The translations under genes were made by a program, and so were the position numbers. The notes under the pieces are model-generated. The model saw only the letters and a list, made by a program, of their open reading frames with translations. It was not told where the DNA came from and ran no database searches. Shown in pieces: positions 27,101 to 35,072 of a stretch of DNA of 64,000 bases. Each line of letters opens with the position of its first letter. The first letter of the stretch is position 1. The DNA comes from Qipengyuania psychrotolerans (GTDB lineage: Bacteria > Pseudomonadota > Alphaproteobacteria > Sphingomonadales > Sphingomonadaceae): positions 930,001 to 994,000 of the forward strand of contig NZ_CP081297.1 of the NCBI RefSeq assembly GCF_019711355.1. The letters are read 5' to 3'.

Positions 27101-27653
27101 GATGGCATTCCTGCGCGCCAGCCTTGCGGAGCGCGGATTTGTGCGCGCCTGCGACCTGCGTGCCAAGAAGTTCCGCAGCATGGTCCATGTCGCAGGCGTG
27201 GTGCTGATCCGTCAGCGCCCGGGCAGCGCCAAGGGCGTATGCTTCATCACGCTGGAAGATGAGACCGGCGTCATCAATCTTGTCGTCTGGCCGGACCTTA
27301 AGGAAAAGCAGCGCCGCGTAGTCATGGGGTCGCGCCTGATGGAGGTGCGCGGCCGCGTCGAATATGACGACGAGGTCATCCATGTCATCGCGCACCATAT
27401 GACGGATGCGACGGGTGAATTGCACAAGCTTTCCGACGACATACTCAATGCACCGCTGGCGCGCGCGGATCACGTCAGCAACCCGCTGCCCGACAAGTTC
27501 AATCCGAGAGACAATCTGCGTGACGGTACCGACGACCCCTATCAACCGGTCGAGCCGTGGCAGGAACCGCCACCGGGCAATCGCGAATGCGGCTGGCAAG
27601 GCGGTCATCCGCGCGATGTCCGTATCATTCCGAAATCGCGCGACTTTCACTGA
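24114..27653 (+). CDS. dnaE2: Error-prone DNA polymerase DnaE2 (ImuC)
   Basis: C-family polymerase that performs damage-induced translesion synthesis with ImuA and ImuB. Order: N-terminal PHP domain (LVSCFSFLRGASDAVDIV), palm with catalytic aspartates in PDIDVDF (431-437) and KVDVLALG (Asp583), fingers, tandem HhH region and a C-terminal OB fold (VHVAGVVLIRQRPGSAKGVCFITLEDETG). It ends with a basic tail. At 1179 residues it is somewhat longer than most DnaE2 proteins (about 1050-1100). It starts 4 nt after the UdgX fusion, so here it belongs to the radical-SAM/UdgX transcription unit rather than to imuAB. SOS control would come from the LexA box 2.7 kb upstream. Confidence 0.95.
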   Translation: MPENDLQVPKRTIDLDPASIDAPSRAPFVELGLVSCFSFLRGASDAVDIVLKARALGYDAIGIADANTMAGVVRVHTEARTLKLKPCIGCRIETVEGLAFLAYPENRTAYGRLCRLISAGRMRDLDGGWQEKGACDISLAMLARHAEGVQLILLPPNDLAREFTVPAWASNVVGLGGEKVQEHIAAPFADVLPHLSAGLDSLRHIAAAYLYTDNDIARIERLDALAKANGLSILATNDVHYAGPERRPLQDVMTAIRHKTTVARAGHLLHGNAERYLKPPATMVRLFERWPHAIHAAREVADACNFSLDELQYEYPEELYPGGAEPQEYLESETWRGADWRYPSGVPESVTETLHKELALIGKMDLARYFLTIKDIVDFARNKVDPPILCQGRGSAANSAVCYCLGITNVDPAQHQLLFDRFISEDRKEPPDIDVDFEHERREEVIQYLYRKYGRHRAGLCATVIHYRPRMAIREVGKAMGLSEDVTAALAKTVWGGWGREISEKHASETGMDVSDPHLKRVLKLTEQMIGMPRHLSQHVGGFILTEGALSETVPIGNGAMPDRSFIEWDKDDIEALGILKVDVLALGMLTCIRKCLDLLDDHHGRTLTLASVPREDPETYAMLRSGDSLGVFQVESRAQMNMLPRLRPREFYDLVIQVAIVRPGPIQGDMVHPYLKRRRGAEQVVIPAPSPEHGAPDELSSILERTLGVPIFQEQAMKIALDAARFSSKEANRLRKAMATFRSRGMVDELQDMMVERMVNRGYDRDFAQRCFNQIRGFGEYGFPESHAASFAHLVYVSSWLKCHFPAAFACALLNSQPMGFYAPAQIVRDAAEHGVEVLPADVNLSAWDCTLEEKGKARAQGPDNGRLDKHVALRLGFRQVDGLPEAVAAQLIAERETGGAYEDVRALRDRARIGPAHAERLASADCFGSMGLTRRQALWDARSLVGGPDLPLFAAAAARDEGAERSRTNLPQMPLSEEVVADYQTTRLSLKAHPMAFLRASLAERGFVRACDLRAKKFRSMVHVAGVVLIRQRPGSAKGVCFITLEDETGVINLVVWPDLKEKQRRVVMGSRLMEVRGRVEYDDEVIHVIAHHMTDATGELHKLSDDILNAPLARADHVSNPLPDKFNPRDNLRDGTDDPYQPVEPWQEPPPGNRECGWQGGHPRDVRIIPKSRDFH

Positions 27654-27674
27654 CGCTCTGGTAAAGCGCCGCCG

Positions 27675-28310
27675 ATGATCGGCCTTGAGACCCTCGCTGC
27701 ATTTCTGGTGGTCACTGCGACCACCAGTATCGTGCCCGGGCCCTCGATGATGTTCGTGATGAGCCAGGCAATCTGGCGCGGGCCGCGCTCGGGCTGGGCA
27801 GCGCTGATGGGCATGCAAATCGGGTATTTCGTGTGGTGGGCCTTCGCCGCACTCGGCCTTGGCGCGCTTGCTGCCACTTATCCTCTGGCCTTCCGCATAC
27901 TTGCCATCAGCGGAATCCTCTATCTGGCATGGCTCGGCATCAGGGCGATCCGCCATTCTTTCCACGTGGAAGACGATGGCGCAGCGCCGACGCGCAAGGT
28001 GTCTGGCCATGCGTTTCGCGACGGAATTGCCGTGGCCATCGGCAACCCCAAATCCCTGGTCTACATGGTCGCGATCATTCCGCCCTTTGTCGATCCGCAG
28101 CGCTCGGTCCCAACGCAGATCGTGATATTGGCACTGGTCGCACTGGTGGCAGACCTTGTAATTGGATGGCTCTACATCGCCGCTGGCAAGCGACTGGCGA
28201 CATTCATGGAGCGTGCTGCGACGCGAAGCTGGATCGATCGCGGCATCGGGATCGTATTCATCCTGATAGCGGCCGCGATCCTGGTCGATCTGATGGGTAC
28301 GAAGATTTGA
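27675..28310 (+). CDS. LysE/RhtB-family amino-acid exporter
   Basis: A 211-residue inner-membrane protein with six predicted helices. The N-terminal signature TSIVPGPSMMFVMSQAIWRGPRSGWAA corresponds to the LysE motif (PGP near the first helix end, then G-R-x-G). AVAIGNPKSLVYMVAIIPPFVD is the second conserved block. Family members export amino acids or homoserine lactones; the substrate is not readable. It follows dnaE2 by 21 bp and its TGA overlaps the start of the extensin-like gene, so it may be at the tail of the SOS transcript. Confidence 0.9.
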   Translation: MIGLETLAAFLVVTATTSIVPGPSMMFVMSQAIWRGPRSGWAALMGMQIGYFVWWAFAALGLGALAATYPLAFRILAISGILYLAWLGIRAIRHSFHVEDDGAAPTRKVSGHAFRDGIAVAIGNPKSLVYMVAIIPPFVDPQRSVPTQIVILALVALVADLVIGWLYIAAGKRLATFMERAATRSWIDRGIGIVFILIAAAILVDLMGTKI

Positions 28311-29032
28311 ATCTGGGAATTTCACGGCATATCGGCAAGTTCGCAGGCGATCGCCGCGTGCTCGCCTTGCTCCTGCTCGCCGCACTTTTCATCGCCGGGA
28401 GATCATGGCTCGCGGCACATCCCGAGCATGATCCGTGGGCACCCCTCAACCTGTCCGACCCGCCGGGCTGGGCGACACAGGCCAAGCTGCAGGCGCTGCG
28501 CAGCGATATCCCGCAGTGCCGCGCGGTATTACAGCGAAGCGAGGTGGCGTTCTCGGCGTTGGAACCTGCTGGCGAAGGCGATTGCCGCCGCACAGATCGC
28601 ACGCGGCTGGATGCATATCCGCTCGTACCCGATACCCCGCCCACGACTTGTCCCATGGCCGTTGCCCTCCAGATCTGGAAGCGCGACACGCTGGAACCAG
28701 CGGCGCGGGAAGTCTTCGGGAGTGGGATCGCACGGATCGAACACCTGGGAGCCTATTCATGCCGTCGCCTTTATGGGCGCGATGAGGGGCCGTGGAGTGA
28801 ACATGCCACGGCCAATGCGCTGGATATTGCGGGTTTCGTGCTCGACGATGGAACACGCATCAATGTGCTGAGCGACTGGCTGGCAGAGGGTGATAAGGCG
28901 CGATTTTTAAGGAGAGTGCGTGACGGTGCCTGCGACGGTTTCGCTACCGTACTCTCACCCGACTACAACTCCGCCCACGCCGACCATTTTCACTTCGACA
29001 TGAGCGATCGCTGGCGCGGCACCTGCCGTTAG
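28307..29032 (+). CDS. Membrane-anchored extensin-like domain protein (DUF882/extensin-like C-terminal family)
   Basis: A 241-residue protein with an N-terminal hydrophobic anchor (VLALLLLAALFIAG, residues about 18-31) and an extensin-like C-terminal domain of the kind related to LD-carboxypeptidases. That domain shows CPMAVALQIWKRD, IEHLGAYSCRRLYG, SEHATANALDIAGFVLDDG and HADHFHFDMSDRW. The SEHATANALDI and HADHFHFD histidine/aspartate sets are likely zinc ligands of a peptidoglycan-modifying domain. The frame has no ATG near the beginning. TTG at 28307, overlapping the LysE stop as TTGA, is the most economical start; a GTG at 28358 is an alternative. It converges with phoB, overlapping its end by 4 bp. 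Confidence 0.85.
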   Translation: MNLGISRHIGKFAGDRRVLALLLLAALFIAGRSWLAAHPEHDPWAPLNLSDPPGWATQAKLQALRSDIPQCRAVLQRSEVAFSALEPAGEGDCRRTDRTRLDAYPLVPDTPPTTCPMAVALQIWKRDTLEPAAREVFGSGIARIEHLGAYSCRRLYGRDEGPWSEHATANALDIAGFVLDDGTRINVLSDWLAEGDKARFLRRVRDGACDGFATVLSPDYNSAHADHFHFDMSDRWRGTCR

Positions 29033-29757
29033 AACGGATCGAGCGAATAGCCTGCGCTGCGGACAGTGCGGACAGGATCCTTTGCACCATCCATCTCCAA
29101 CGCTTTACGCAGGCGGCGAATGTGAACATCGACCGTGCGCAACTCGATATCGCTGTCGGTGCCCCAGACCCCGTCGAGCAGCTGGTTCCGGCTGAACACT
29201 CGGCCCGGACTTTCCATGAAAAATTTTAGCATGCGGTACTCGGTCGGACCAAGTTTGAGGGTTTTCCCTGATCGACTGACCTTGTGTGCAACAGGGTCAA
29301 GAGTGATGTCGCCGAGCTCTATGGATTCGCCTGCCAGCACTGGCCGGATGCGCCGCATCACAGCTGCAACCCGTGCCAGAAGCTCCCGCGGTGAGAAGGG
29401 TTTGGTAAGATAATCGTCTGCACCGGTTTCCAGTCCGCGGACCCGGTCATCCTCGGTTTCGCGTGCCGTCAACATGATGATTGGCACATGAGCTGTCGTT
29501 TTGTCCCGGCGCAGGCGGCGGCACACCTCAATCCCGCTTGTCCCTTCGATCATCCAGTCGAGAATGACGAGATCGGGGGTTTCCTCGGTCGCAAGAAGGA
29601 TCGCCTCATCGCCGTCCGGAGTGGTGCGGACGTCATAGCCTTCGTTCGTAAAGCGGTATTCCAGCAGTTCAGAGAGGGACGGGTCGTCTTCGACCAGCAG
29701 TAGTTTAGCTGCCTGCACTTTTGCGTCTCCATGCGAGCGTGATTTCTCGTTGGACAC
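29029..29757 (-). CDS. phoB: Phosphate regulon response regulator PhoB
   Basis: OmpR-class regulator that activates genes bearing Pho boxes under phosphate limitation. Receiver domain residues about 18-135: acidic pocket LVEDD, phospho-acceptor Asp67 in LVILDWMIEG, and Lys119 in DDYLTKPFSP. The winged-helix output domain follows, with LKLGPTEYRMLKFFMESPGRVFSR, RTVDVHIRRLRKAL and a VRSAGYSL end. It is 242 residues, about 12 longer than E. coli PhoB at the N-terminus. Last gene of the minus-strand phosphate cluster, 31 bp after phoU. Its predicted target sites lie before pstS and the porin gene. Confidence 0.96.
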   Translation of the reverse strand: MSNEKSRSHGDAKVQAAKLLLVEDDPSLSELLEYRFTNEGYDVRTTPDGDEAILLATEETPDLVILDWMIEGTSGIEVCRRLRRDKTTAHVPIIMLTARETEDDRVRGLETGADDYLTKPFSPRELLARVAAVMRRIRPVLAGESIELGDITLDPVAHKVSRSGKTLKLGPTEYRMLKFFMESPGRVFSRNQLLDGVWGTDSDIELRTVDVHIRRLRKALEMDGAKDPVRTVRSAGYSLDPF

Positions 29758-29788
29758 CGGCGTATGACCCTTAAGCTACAGGTTTATG

Positions 29789-30460
29789 TCAACCGTCTTC
29801 GTCGACGGGATAAAGTCCCGTAGCAGCAAAGTGGACCATTTCTGCGACGTTGGTTGCATGGTCCCCGATCCGTTCGAGGTTACGGGCCACGAAGAGGAGC
29901 TGCGCCGCACTTGAAATCATCGACGGATTTTCAACCATGTGGCTGACAAGGTTGCGGAAAATCGAATTGTAGAAGGCGTCGACTTTCTCGTCGGCGAGGA
30001 TGACTTCCTTGGCGAGTTCGGGATCGCGCGCAGCGTAGGCCGTCAGCACGTCATGAACCATCTCACTGGCGACTTCGGCCATCGCCGGGAGAAGGGTGAG
30101 AGGCTCGAACTTCTTGCGATTGTCGCCAATCTCGCGGCTCGCCTTGGCGATGTTCTTCGAATAATCGCCAATGCGTTCAACGACGCCGGCTATTTTCAGT
30201 GCTGCGATAACTTCGCGAAGGTCGTCGGCCATAGGGGCGCGCAGAGCGATGATGCGCACGGCCAGCTTATCGATCTCGCTTTCCAGCGCGTCGATTTTCT
30301 TGTCGGCCTTGACGACTTTCTTGGCCAACTCATCGTCGCCGCGCACCAGCGCATCAAGCGATTGCTGAATTGCGACTTCGGCCAGACCGCCCATTTCCGC
30401 GATCAGTCCGCGAAGGCGTGTGATGTCCTCGTCGAAGGCTTTTACGGTATGTTCTTGCAT
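29789..30460 (-). CDS. phoU: Phosphate signalling protein PhoU
   Basis: Negative modulator that couples PstSCAB to PhoR. The 223-residue all-helical protein has the two PhoU repeats, each with a recognisable acidic metal-binding helix: VVERIGDYSKNIAK in the first repeat and NLERIGDHATNVAEM in the second, matching E/D-R-x-G-D/H-x-x-N-I. I start at the ATG giving MQEHTVKAF, since the longer frame extends into pstB. Thirteen bases separate it from the pstB stop, consistent with an operon. Confidence 0.96.
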   Translation of the reverse strand: MQEHTVKAFDEDITRLRGLIAEMGGLAEVAIQQSLDALVRGDDELAKKVVKADKKIDALESEIDKLAVRIIALRAPMADDLREVIAALKIAGVVERIGDYSKNIAKASREIGDNRKKFEPLTLLPAMAEVASEMVHDVLTAYAARDPELAKEVILADEKVDAFYNSIFRNLVSHMVENPSMISSAAQLLFVARNLERIGDHATNVAEMVHFAATGLYPVDEDG

Positions 30461-30473
30461 TTTTTCCAAAGCC

Positions 30474-31262
30474 TTATCCGTACCGGCCCGTGATGTAATC
30501 CTGCGTTCGTTTTTCGAGCGGATTGGTGAATATGTCAGAAGTCCGGCCATACTCCACCATCTTTCCGAGATGGAAGAACGCGGTGCGCTGGCTGACGCGC
30601 GCGGCCTGCTGCATTGAATGGGTCACGATCACGATAGCATAACGACCATTCAGCTCATCAATCAGTTCCTCGATTTTTGCGGTCGCAATGGGGTCGAGCG
30701 CGGAACATGGCTCGTCCATCAGAATAACTTCAGGATCCACTGCGATGGCGCGCGCGATGCAAAGGCGTTGCTGCTGTCCGCCCGAAAGTGCAGTGCCGCT
30801 ATCCTGAAGGCGTTCCTTGACCTCTTCCCACAATCCTGCGCGGCGCAGGGATCGTTCGACCACTTCGTCAAGCTCGTCCTTGCCTTCGGCAAGTCCGTGG
30901 ATTTTGGGGCCGTACGCAACATTGTCGTAGATCGATTTCGGGAACGGGTTCGGCTTCTGGAATACCATGCCGACGCGTGCGCGCAGTTGCACGACATCCA
31001 TGCCGGACTTGTAGATATCCTCGCCATCGAGATTGATCTCACCCTCGACGCGGGCCGTGGGGATCGTGTCGTTCATGCGGTTGAGTGTCCGCAGGAAAGT
31101 CGACTTGCCGCAGCCGGACGGGCCGATGAAAGCGGTGACATACTTAGTCGGAATATCAATCGACACCTCGTCGATCGCCTTCTTGTCACCGTAGTATACG
31201 GAGACGTCCCGCGCGCTCATCTTGGCGTCGGTATCTTCCAGATTTTTGTGAACTACGGTCAC
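30474..31262 (-). CDS. pstB: Phosphate ABC transporter ATP-binding protein PstB
   Basis: ATPase of the high-affinity phosphate importer. Walker [10 protein letters not shown] (about residues 47-55), Q-loop [10 protein letters not shown], signature [14 protein letters not shown], Walker [14 protein letters not shown] and the switch histidine in VTHSMQQA are all intact. [14 protein letters not shown] is specific to PstB. The start is a GTG: GTG at 31262 overlaps the pstA stop as GTGA, with another GTG one codon upstream. Length is about 262 residues. Confidence 0.97.
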   Translation of the reverse strand: MTVVHKNLEDTDAKMSARDVSVYYGDKKAIDEVSIDIPTKYVTAFIGPSGCGKSTFLRTLNRMNDTIPTARVEGEINLDGEDIYKSGMDVVQLRARVGMVFQKPNPFPKSIYDNVAYGPKIHGLAEGKDELDEVVERSLRRAGLWEEVKERLQDSGTALSGGQQQRLCIARAIAVDPEVILMDEPCSALDPIATAKIEELIDELNGRYAIVIVTHSMQQAARVSQRTAFFHLGKMVEYGRTSDIFTNPLEKRTQDYITGRYG

Positions 31263-32509
31263 CACTTTTTCTCGAACTTGTTGCGCAGGTAGATGGCGAG
31301 GCCGTTCATCAACAGGAGGAACAGCAATAGGACAATGATAGCCGCACTTGTCCGTTCAACGAAACCGCGATCGATTTCGTCGGACCACAGGAAAATCTGC
31401 ATCGGCAGAACTGTCGCAGGTGAAGTGAACCCATCAGGCGGTGTCGCGACGAATGCGCGCATGCCGATCATCAGCAGAGGCGCTGTTTCGCCCAAGGCGC
31501 GGGCCATGCCGATGATAGTACCGGTCAAGATACCGGGCAGGGCAAGCGGCAGGACGTGGTGGAAGACGACCTGAACCGGCGAAGCGCCCACGGCCAGCGC
31601 ACCGTCGCGGATGCTGGGAGGAACAGCCTTGATGGCATTGCGTCCGGCGATCACGATAACCGGCATGGTCATCAGGGCCAACGTCATACCACCGATCACT
31701 GGGGCCGATCGCAAATTGGGGAAGATCGTCAGGAACACCGCCAGGCCGAGCAGGCCGAAGATGATCGACGGAACTGCAGCGAGATTGTTGATCGATAGCT
31801 CGATCAGATCGGTCCACCGGTTTTTCGGAGCGTATTCCTCGAGGTAGAGTGCTGCCAGAACGCCGATCGGGAACGCTAGCAGCAAGGTCACCACCATCGT
31901 CAGCATGGAGCCTTTCAAAGCGCCCCAGATTCCGACTTGTTGCGGGTTGGTGGCATCGGCGCGGCTAAAGAAGCCGGCGTCGAAATTCTTGTCAATCTTG
32001 CCCTCGGCGTCGAGCTGTGCGGCAAGGGCCTGCATTTCGGCCGAGCCTTCACCAGCGTAACCGCTGGCAAGATCGGCACTTGCAGGCAGCCAGAATGTCC
32101 GTTCCTGTCGGATTATCGACGGGTCGGCAATGATGGCCTGCGCGACATCGCGCCATGCTTGTGCGCCAAGCTCTTCAGCGGCTTCTTCGCCGAGCGCTTC
32201 CTGCGCGAAATACTGAACCACTTCAGGTAAGCCCTGTCCTTGAAGCGATTGCACGGCGTCTGGGCCAGCCATCGTCGCGGGATCAGCCGACAGGCCAGCC
32301 TGCGCGAAGTCGATGGGCACAGCCACTTCGGAACGCTGGAAACCGCCGATGCCGTTGAAAGTCATCGAGGCGAGCAAATAGATCAGCACGCCAACTGAGA
32401 ACACGATTGCCGCAAGACCAAGGCCGCGGAAACGCTTTTCAGCTGCGTAGCGCTTTTTCAGCCGCGCTTCGAAGGCGGGCGTACGCGTGGGGGCAATGCG
32501 CTCACTCAT
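31259..32509 (-). CDS. pstA: Phosphate ABC transporter permease PstA with periplasmic insertion
   Basis: One of two membrane subunits of the phosphate importer. The 416-residue product is about 120 residues longer than E. coli PstA. The extra part is a soluble segment after the first helix (roughly residues 55-190) of the DUF3333 type seen in alphaproteobacterial PstA proteins. The permease core has five further helices and the EAA-like loop [23 protein letters not shown] that contacts PstB. The start [10 protein letters not shown] at 32509 overlaps the pstC stop by 8 bp; a longer frame would lie inside pstC. Confidence 0.95.
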   Translation of the reverse strand: MSERIAPTRTPAFEARLKKRYAAEKRFRGLGLAAIVFSVGVLIYLLASMTFNGIGGFQRSEVAVPIDFAQAGLSADPATMAGPDAVQSLQGQGLPEVVQYFAQEALGEEAAEELGAQAWRDVAQAIIADPSIIRQERTFWLPASADLASGYAGEGSAEMQALAAQLDAEGKIDKNFDAGFFSRADATNPQQVGIWGALKGSMLTMVVTLLLAFPIGVLAALYLEEYAPKNRWTDLIELSINNLAAVPSIIFGLLGLAVFLTIFPNLRSAPVIGGMTLALMTMPVIVIAGRNAIKAVPPSIRDGALAVGASPVQVVFHHVLPLALPGILTGTIIGMARALGETAPLLMIGMRAFVATPPDGFTSPATVLPMQIFLWSDEIDRGFVERTSAAIIVLLLFLLLMNGLAIYLRNKFEKKW

Positions 32510-33887
32510 AAGCTTCGCGGAACCTCTTAACGACGCGCAAGGCAATGAAGTTCAGACCCAGTGTGACCATGAAGAGCACGAACCCGAGCGCGAAGGCACT
32601 CAGCGTTGCGGGATGGTCGAAACTGCCTTCGCCAGTCAGCATGGCGACGATCTGGACCGTCACCGTGGTCATGGAATCGAGCGGATTGGCGCTGAGGTTT
32701 GCCGCAGTGGATGCTGCCATCACCACGATCATGGTTTCCCCGATGGCGCGGCTGATCGCGAGCATTACGCCTGCCACGATGCCCGGCAACGCGGCTGGCA
32801 CCAGTACGCGGCGGATTGTTTCATTGGTGGTCGCACCCATTGCCAGGCTGCCATCGCGCATGGCTTGCGGCACTGCTGCGATGGAATCGTCGGCCATCGA
32901 CGATACGAACGGGATAATCATCACACCCATGACGAGACCTGCGGCCAAGGCGCTCTCGCTCGACGGGTTCGAGGCACCCAGATCGACTGCAAGATCGCGG
33001 ATTGCCGGTGCGATGGTTAGGGCTGCAAAGTAGCCGTAAACGACGGTCGGTACACCCGCGAGAATCTCCAGCGTCGGCTTGACCCAGGCACGAAGCCGCG
33101 GGTTGGCATACTGCGTGAGGTAGACCGCGCTCATCAGGCCGAGCGGGATGGCGACGATCATCGCGATGATCGCACCGATAAACAGAGTGCCCCAGAAAAG
33201 CGGGATCGCGCCATAGCGTGAAGCATCCGGATTTTCCGGATTGCTCATCGGGTCGGGGGCCCAGTGTGTCCCAAACAGGAAGTCGATCGGATTGACCATG
33301 CCGAAGAAGCGCAAGGTCTCGAATACCAGGCTGACAAAGATGCCGATGGTCGTCAGGATTGCGACCAGCGACGCACCCAGAAGGATCGCCATGACGATCT
33401 TCTCGACTCGCGTGCGAGCCGCGAAATCGGGCTTCAGGCGCAGGAAGGCCCAAGCGCCGCCGAGGAAGGCGATCACAAGCGTCGCGGCGATGCCAATCCA
33501 GTTATAGAATGACAGCGCCTGCCGGTAAGGTTCGACAAATTCGCGGGCGAGGGGATTGAAGACGGCTTGCGTGGCACCTGTCGCTACTGCGCGGGCCTCG
33601 TTCAAGATTGTCTGCCTCTGGAACCCAAATGCCGGAAGCTGGTCCGCGGCGGGGGAAGCCATCACTGACTGGGTAACCAGCCCGGGCGCGACAGCGCTCC
33701 AGATGGCGATGAAGGCAGCCACTGGCAGGACAATCCAGAGCGCAACATACCAGGCATGGTAGCTTGGCAGGCTGGCGAGACGTCCGTCAGCGCTTTCCTT
33801 GCGGAATGTCCACGCACGCGCGCGAGCCGCCAACCATCCGGCGAGCCCGAGCCCGAGGGCAAGGAGGAGCAGAATGGTTGGCGACAT
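32502..33887 (-). CDS. pstC: Phosphate ABC transporter permease PstC
   Basis: Second membrane subunit of the phosphate importer, 461 residues. After an N-terminal helix there is an additional soluble stretch and helix (to about residue 150) of the DUF3708 type. Then come the six-helix permease core with SAVYLTQYANPRLRAWVKPTLEILAGVPTVVYG (quoted in part) and the coupling loop GATTNETIRRVLVPAALPGI. Seventeen bases lie between the pstS stop and this start. The overlap with pstA indicates coupled translation. Confidence 0.95.
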   Translation of the reverse strand: MSPTILLLLALGLGLAGWLAARARAWTFRKESADGRLASLPSYHAWYVALWIVLPVAAFIAIWSAVAPGLVTQSVMASPAADQLPAFGFQRQTILNEARAVATGATQAVFNPLAREFVEPYRQALSFYNWIGIAATLVIAFLGGAWAFLRLKPDFAARTRVEKIVMAILLGASLVAILTTIGIFVSLVFETLRFFGMVNPIDFLFGTHWAPDPMSNPENPDASRYGAIPLFWGTLFIGAIIAMIVAIPLGLMSAVYLTQYANPRLRAWVKPTLEILAGVPTVVYGYFAALTIAPAIRDLAVDLGASNPSSESALAAGLVMGVMIIPFVSSMADDSIAAVPQAMRDGSLAMGATTNETIRRVLVPAALPGIVAGVMLAISRAIGETMIVVMAASTAANLSANPLDSMTTVTVQIVAMLTGEGSFDHPATLSAFALGFVLFMVTLGLNFIALRVVKRFREAYE

Positions 33888-33904
33888 TACGTGCGTTGAT
33901 ACCC

Positions 33905-34948
33905 TTACTTCAGCTCGGAACCGTCGAGCGTGGTGTATTCGGTGACTGCAGCATTGGCTGCGGCTGCCGCATCATCAGGATTGGCGACAAGACCGATCTT
34001 GGCCAGCGCGCCGTCCTTGCTCCACATGGTCGCCCAGGTCGAGAGAAATTCCTTGAGGCCGGGAATGGCATCGAGGTGTGCTTTTTTCACGTACATGTAG
34101 AGCGGGCGTGCACCCGGATATTCGAAGTTCGAAATGTTCGCATAGGTCGGTTCGACGCCGTTCATCGGAAGGCCCTGCACCTTGTCGAGGTTCTCCTCAA
34201 GGTAGGAATATCCGAAAATCCCCACTGCGTTGGGATTACCTTCAATTTTCTGGACGATCAGATTGTCCTGCTCGCCCTGGTCGACATAGGCGCCATCGCT
34301 GCGAACTTCGGTGCAAACCTGGTCGTAGCGATCTTCATCGGTTTCCTTCAGCGCCTTGGTAGCCGCATCAGTCTTGCAGCCAGCTTCAAGGATCAGTTCC
34401 TTGAGAGCATCGCGCGTGCCGGAGGTGCTGGGCGGACCGTAAACGAGAATCGGTTCGTTCGGGAGCGAGGCATCGACATCGGACCAGTTCTTGGTCGTCT
34501 GCTCGCCGCCATAGGGCGAAGCAGCAAGAGCTTCGTAAACCATCTTCGGCGTGAGGTTCATCGTGATCCCGCCCTTCGAAGAGGCAAGCGCAATACCGTC
34601 AAGGCCGACCTGGACTTCGATGATGTCGGTGACGCCGTTTTCCTGGCAGCTGGCGAACTCACTCGCCTTCATGCGGCGCGAGGCGTTAGCGATGTCCGGC
34701 GTGTCGGCACCGACGCCCGAGCAGAACAGCTTCATGCCGCCGCCCGTTCCGGTCGATTCGATGATCGGCGAAGCGAACTGGGTGTCACGGGCGAATGCTT
34801 CGGAAACGGCCTTCGAGAACGGGAATACGGTCGAGGAGCCGACAGCCTTGATCTGGTCGCGCGAGGCGCCGCCAGCAGAATTGTCGCCACATGCGGCGAG
34901 GGCCAGAGCCGAAGCTGCAGCGAGAGCGAATTTGAAAGTCTTGGTCAT
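33905..34948 (-). CDS. pstS: Phosphate-binding lipoprotein PstS
   Basis: Periplasmic phosphate receptor of the Pst importer. The 347-residue precursor has a lipoprotein signal with lipobox LAAC (Cys20), so it is membrane-tethered rather than freely soluble. Ligand-site motifs include AVGSSTVFPFSKAVSEAF and STGTGGGMKLFCSG near the N-terminus and YGPPSTSGTRDALKEL in the second lobe, supplying the Ser/Thr/Arg contacts to phosphate. A PhoB-box array lies 48-76 bp upstream of the ATG. First gene of pstSCAB-phoU-phoB. Confidence 0.96.
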   Translation of the reverse strand: MTKTFKFALAAASALALAACGDNSAGGASRDQIKAVGSSTVFPFSKAVSEAFARDTQFASPIIESTGTGGGMKLFCSGVGADTPDIANASRRMKASEFASCQENGVTDIIEVQVGLDGIALASSKGGITMNLTPKMVYEALAASPYGGEQTTKNWSDVDASLPNEPILVYGPPSTSGTRDALKELILEAGCKTDAATKALKETDEDRYDQVCTEVRSDGAYVDQGEQDNLIVQKIEGNPNAVGIFGYSYLEENLDKVQGLPMNGVEPTYANISNFEYPGARPLYMYVKKAHLDAIPGLKEFLSTWATMWSKDGALAKIGLVANPDDAAAAANAAVTEYTTLDGSELK

Positions 34949-34995
34949 TTGAAAACCCCTTGGTTGTCCAACTAGCCGCGCAAGAGCGGGAAATT

Positions 34996-35024
34996 GTTAC
35001 ATACTGACGACAAAAGTGTGACTT
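34996..35024 (-). promoter_or_regulatory. Candidate Pho box array upstream of pstS
   Basis: Three heptamers at exact 11-bp spacing: GTTACAT (34996-35002), ACGACAA (35007-35013) and GTGACTT (35018-35024). Each is a partial match to the complement of the PhoB half-site CTGTCAT. The phasing, the location upstream of pstS and the presence of phoB in the cluster support the call. Confidence 0.65.
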
Positions 35025-35072
35025 CCGCAAAAGGGGTTCGAATCGATGTTCGTGCCCCTAGCGGGATATGGA

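Noticed and set aside
27833..28306. N-terminal extension of the extensin-like protein into the LysE gene
   Set aside because: The extension lies wholly inside the LysE-family gene in another frame, is Arg/Pro-rich and would bury the membrane anchor. A TTG at the LysE stop explains the start better.
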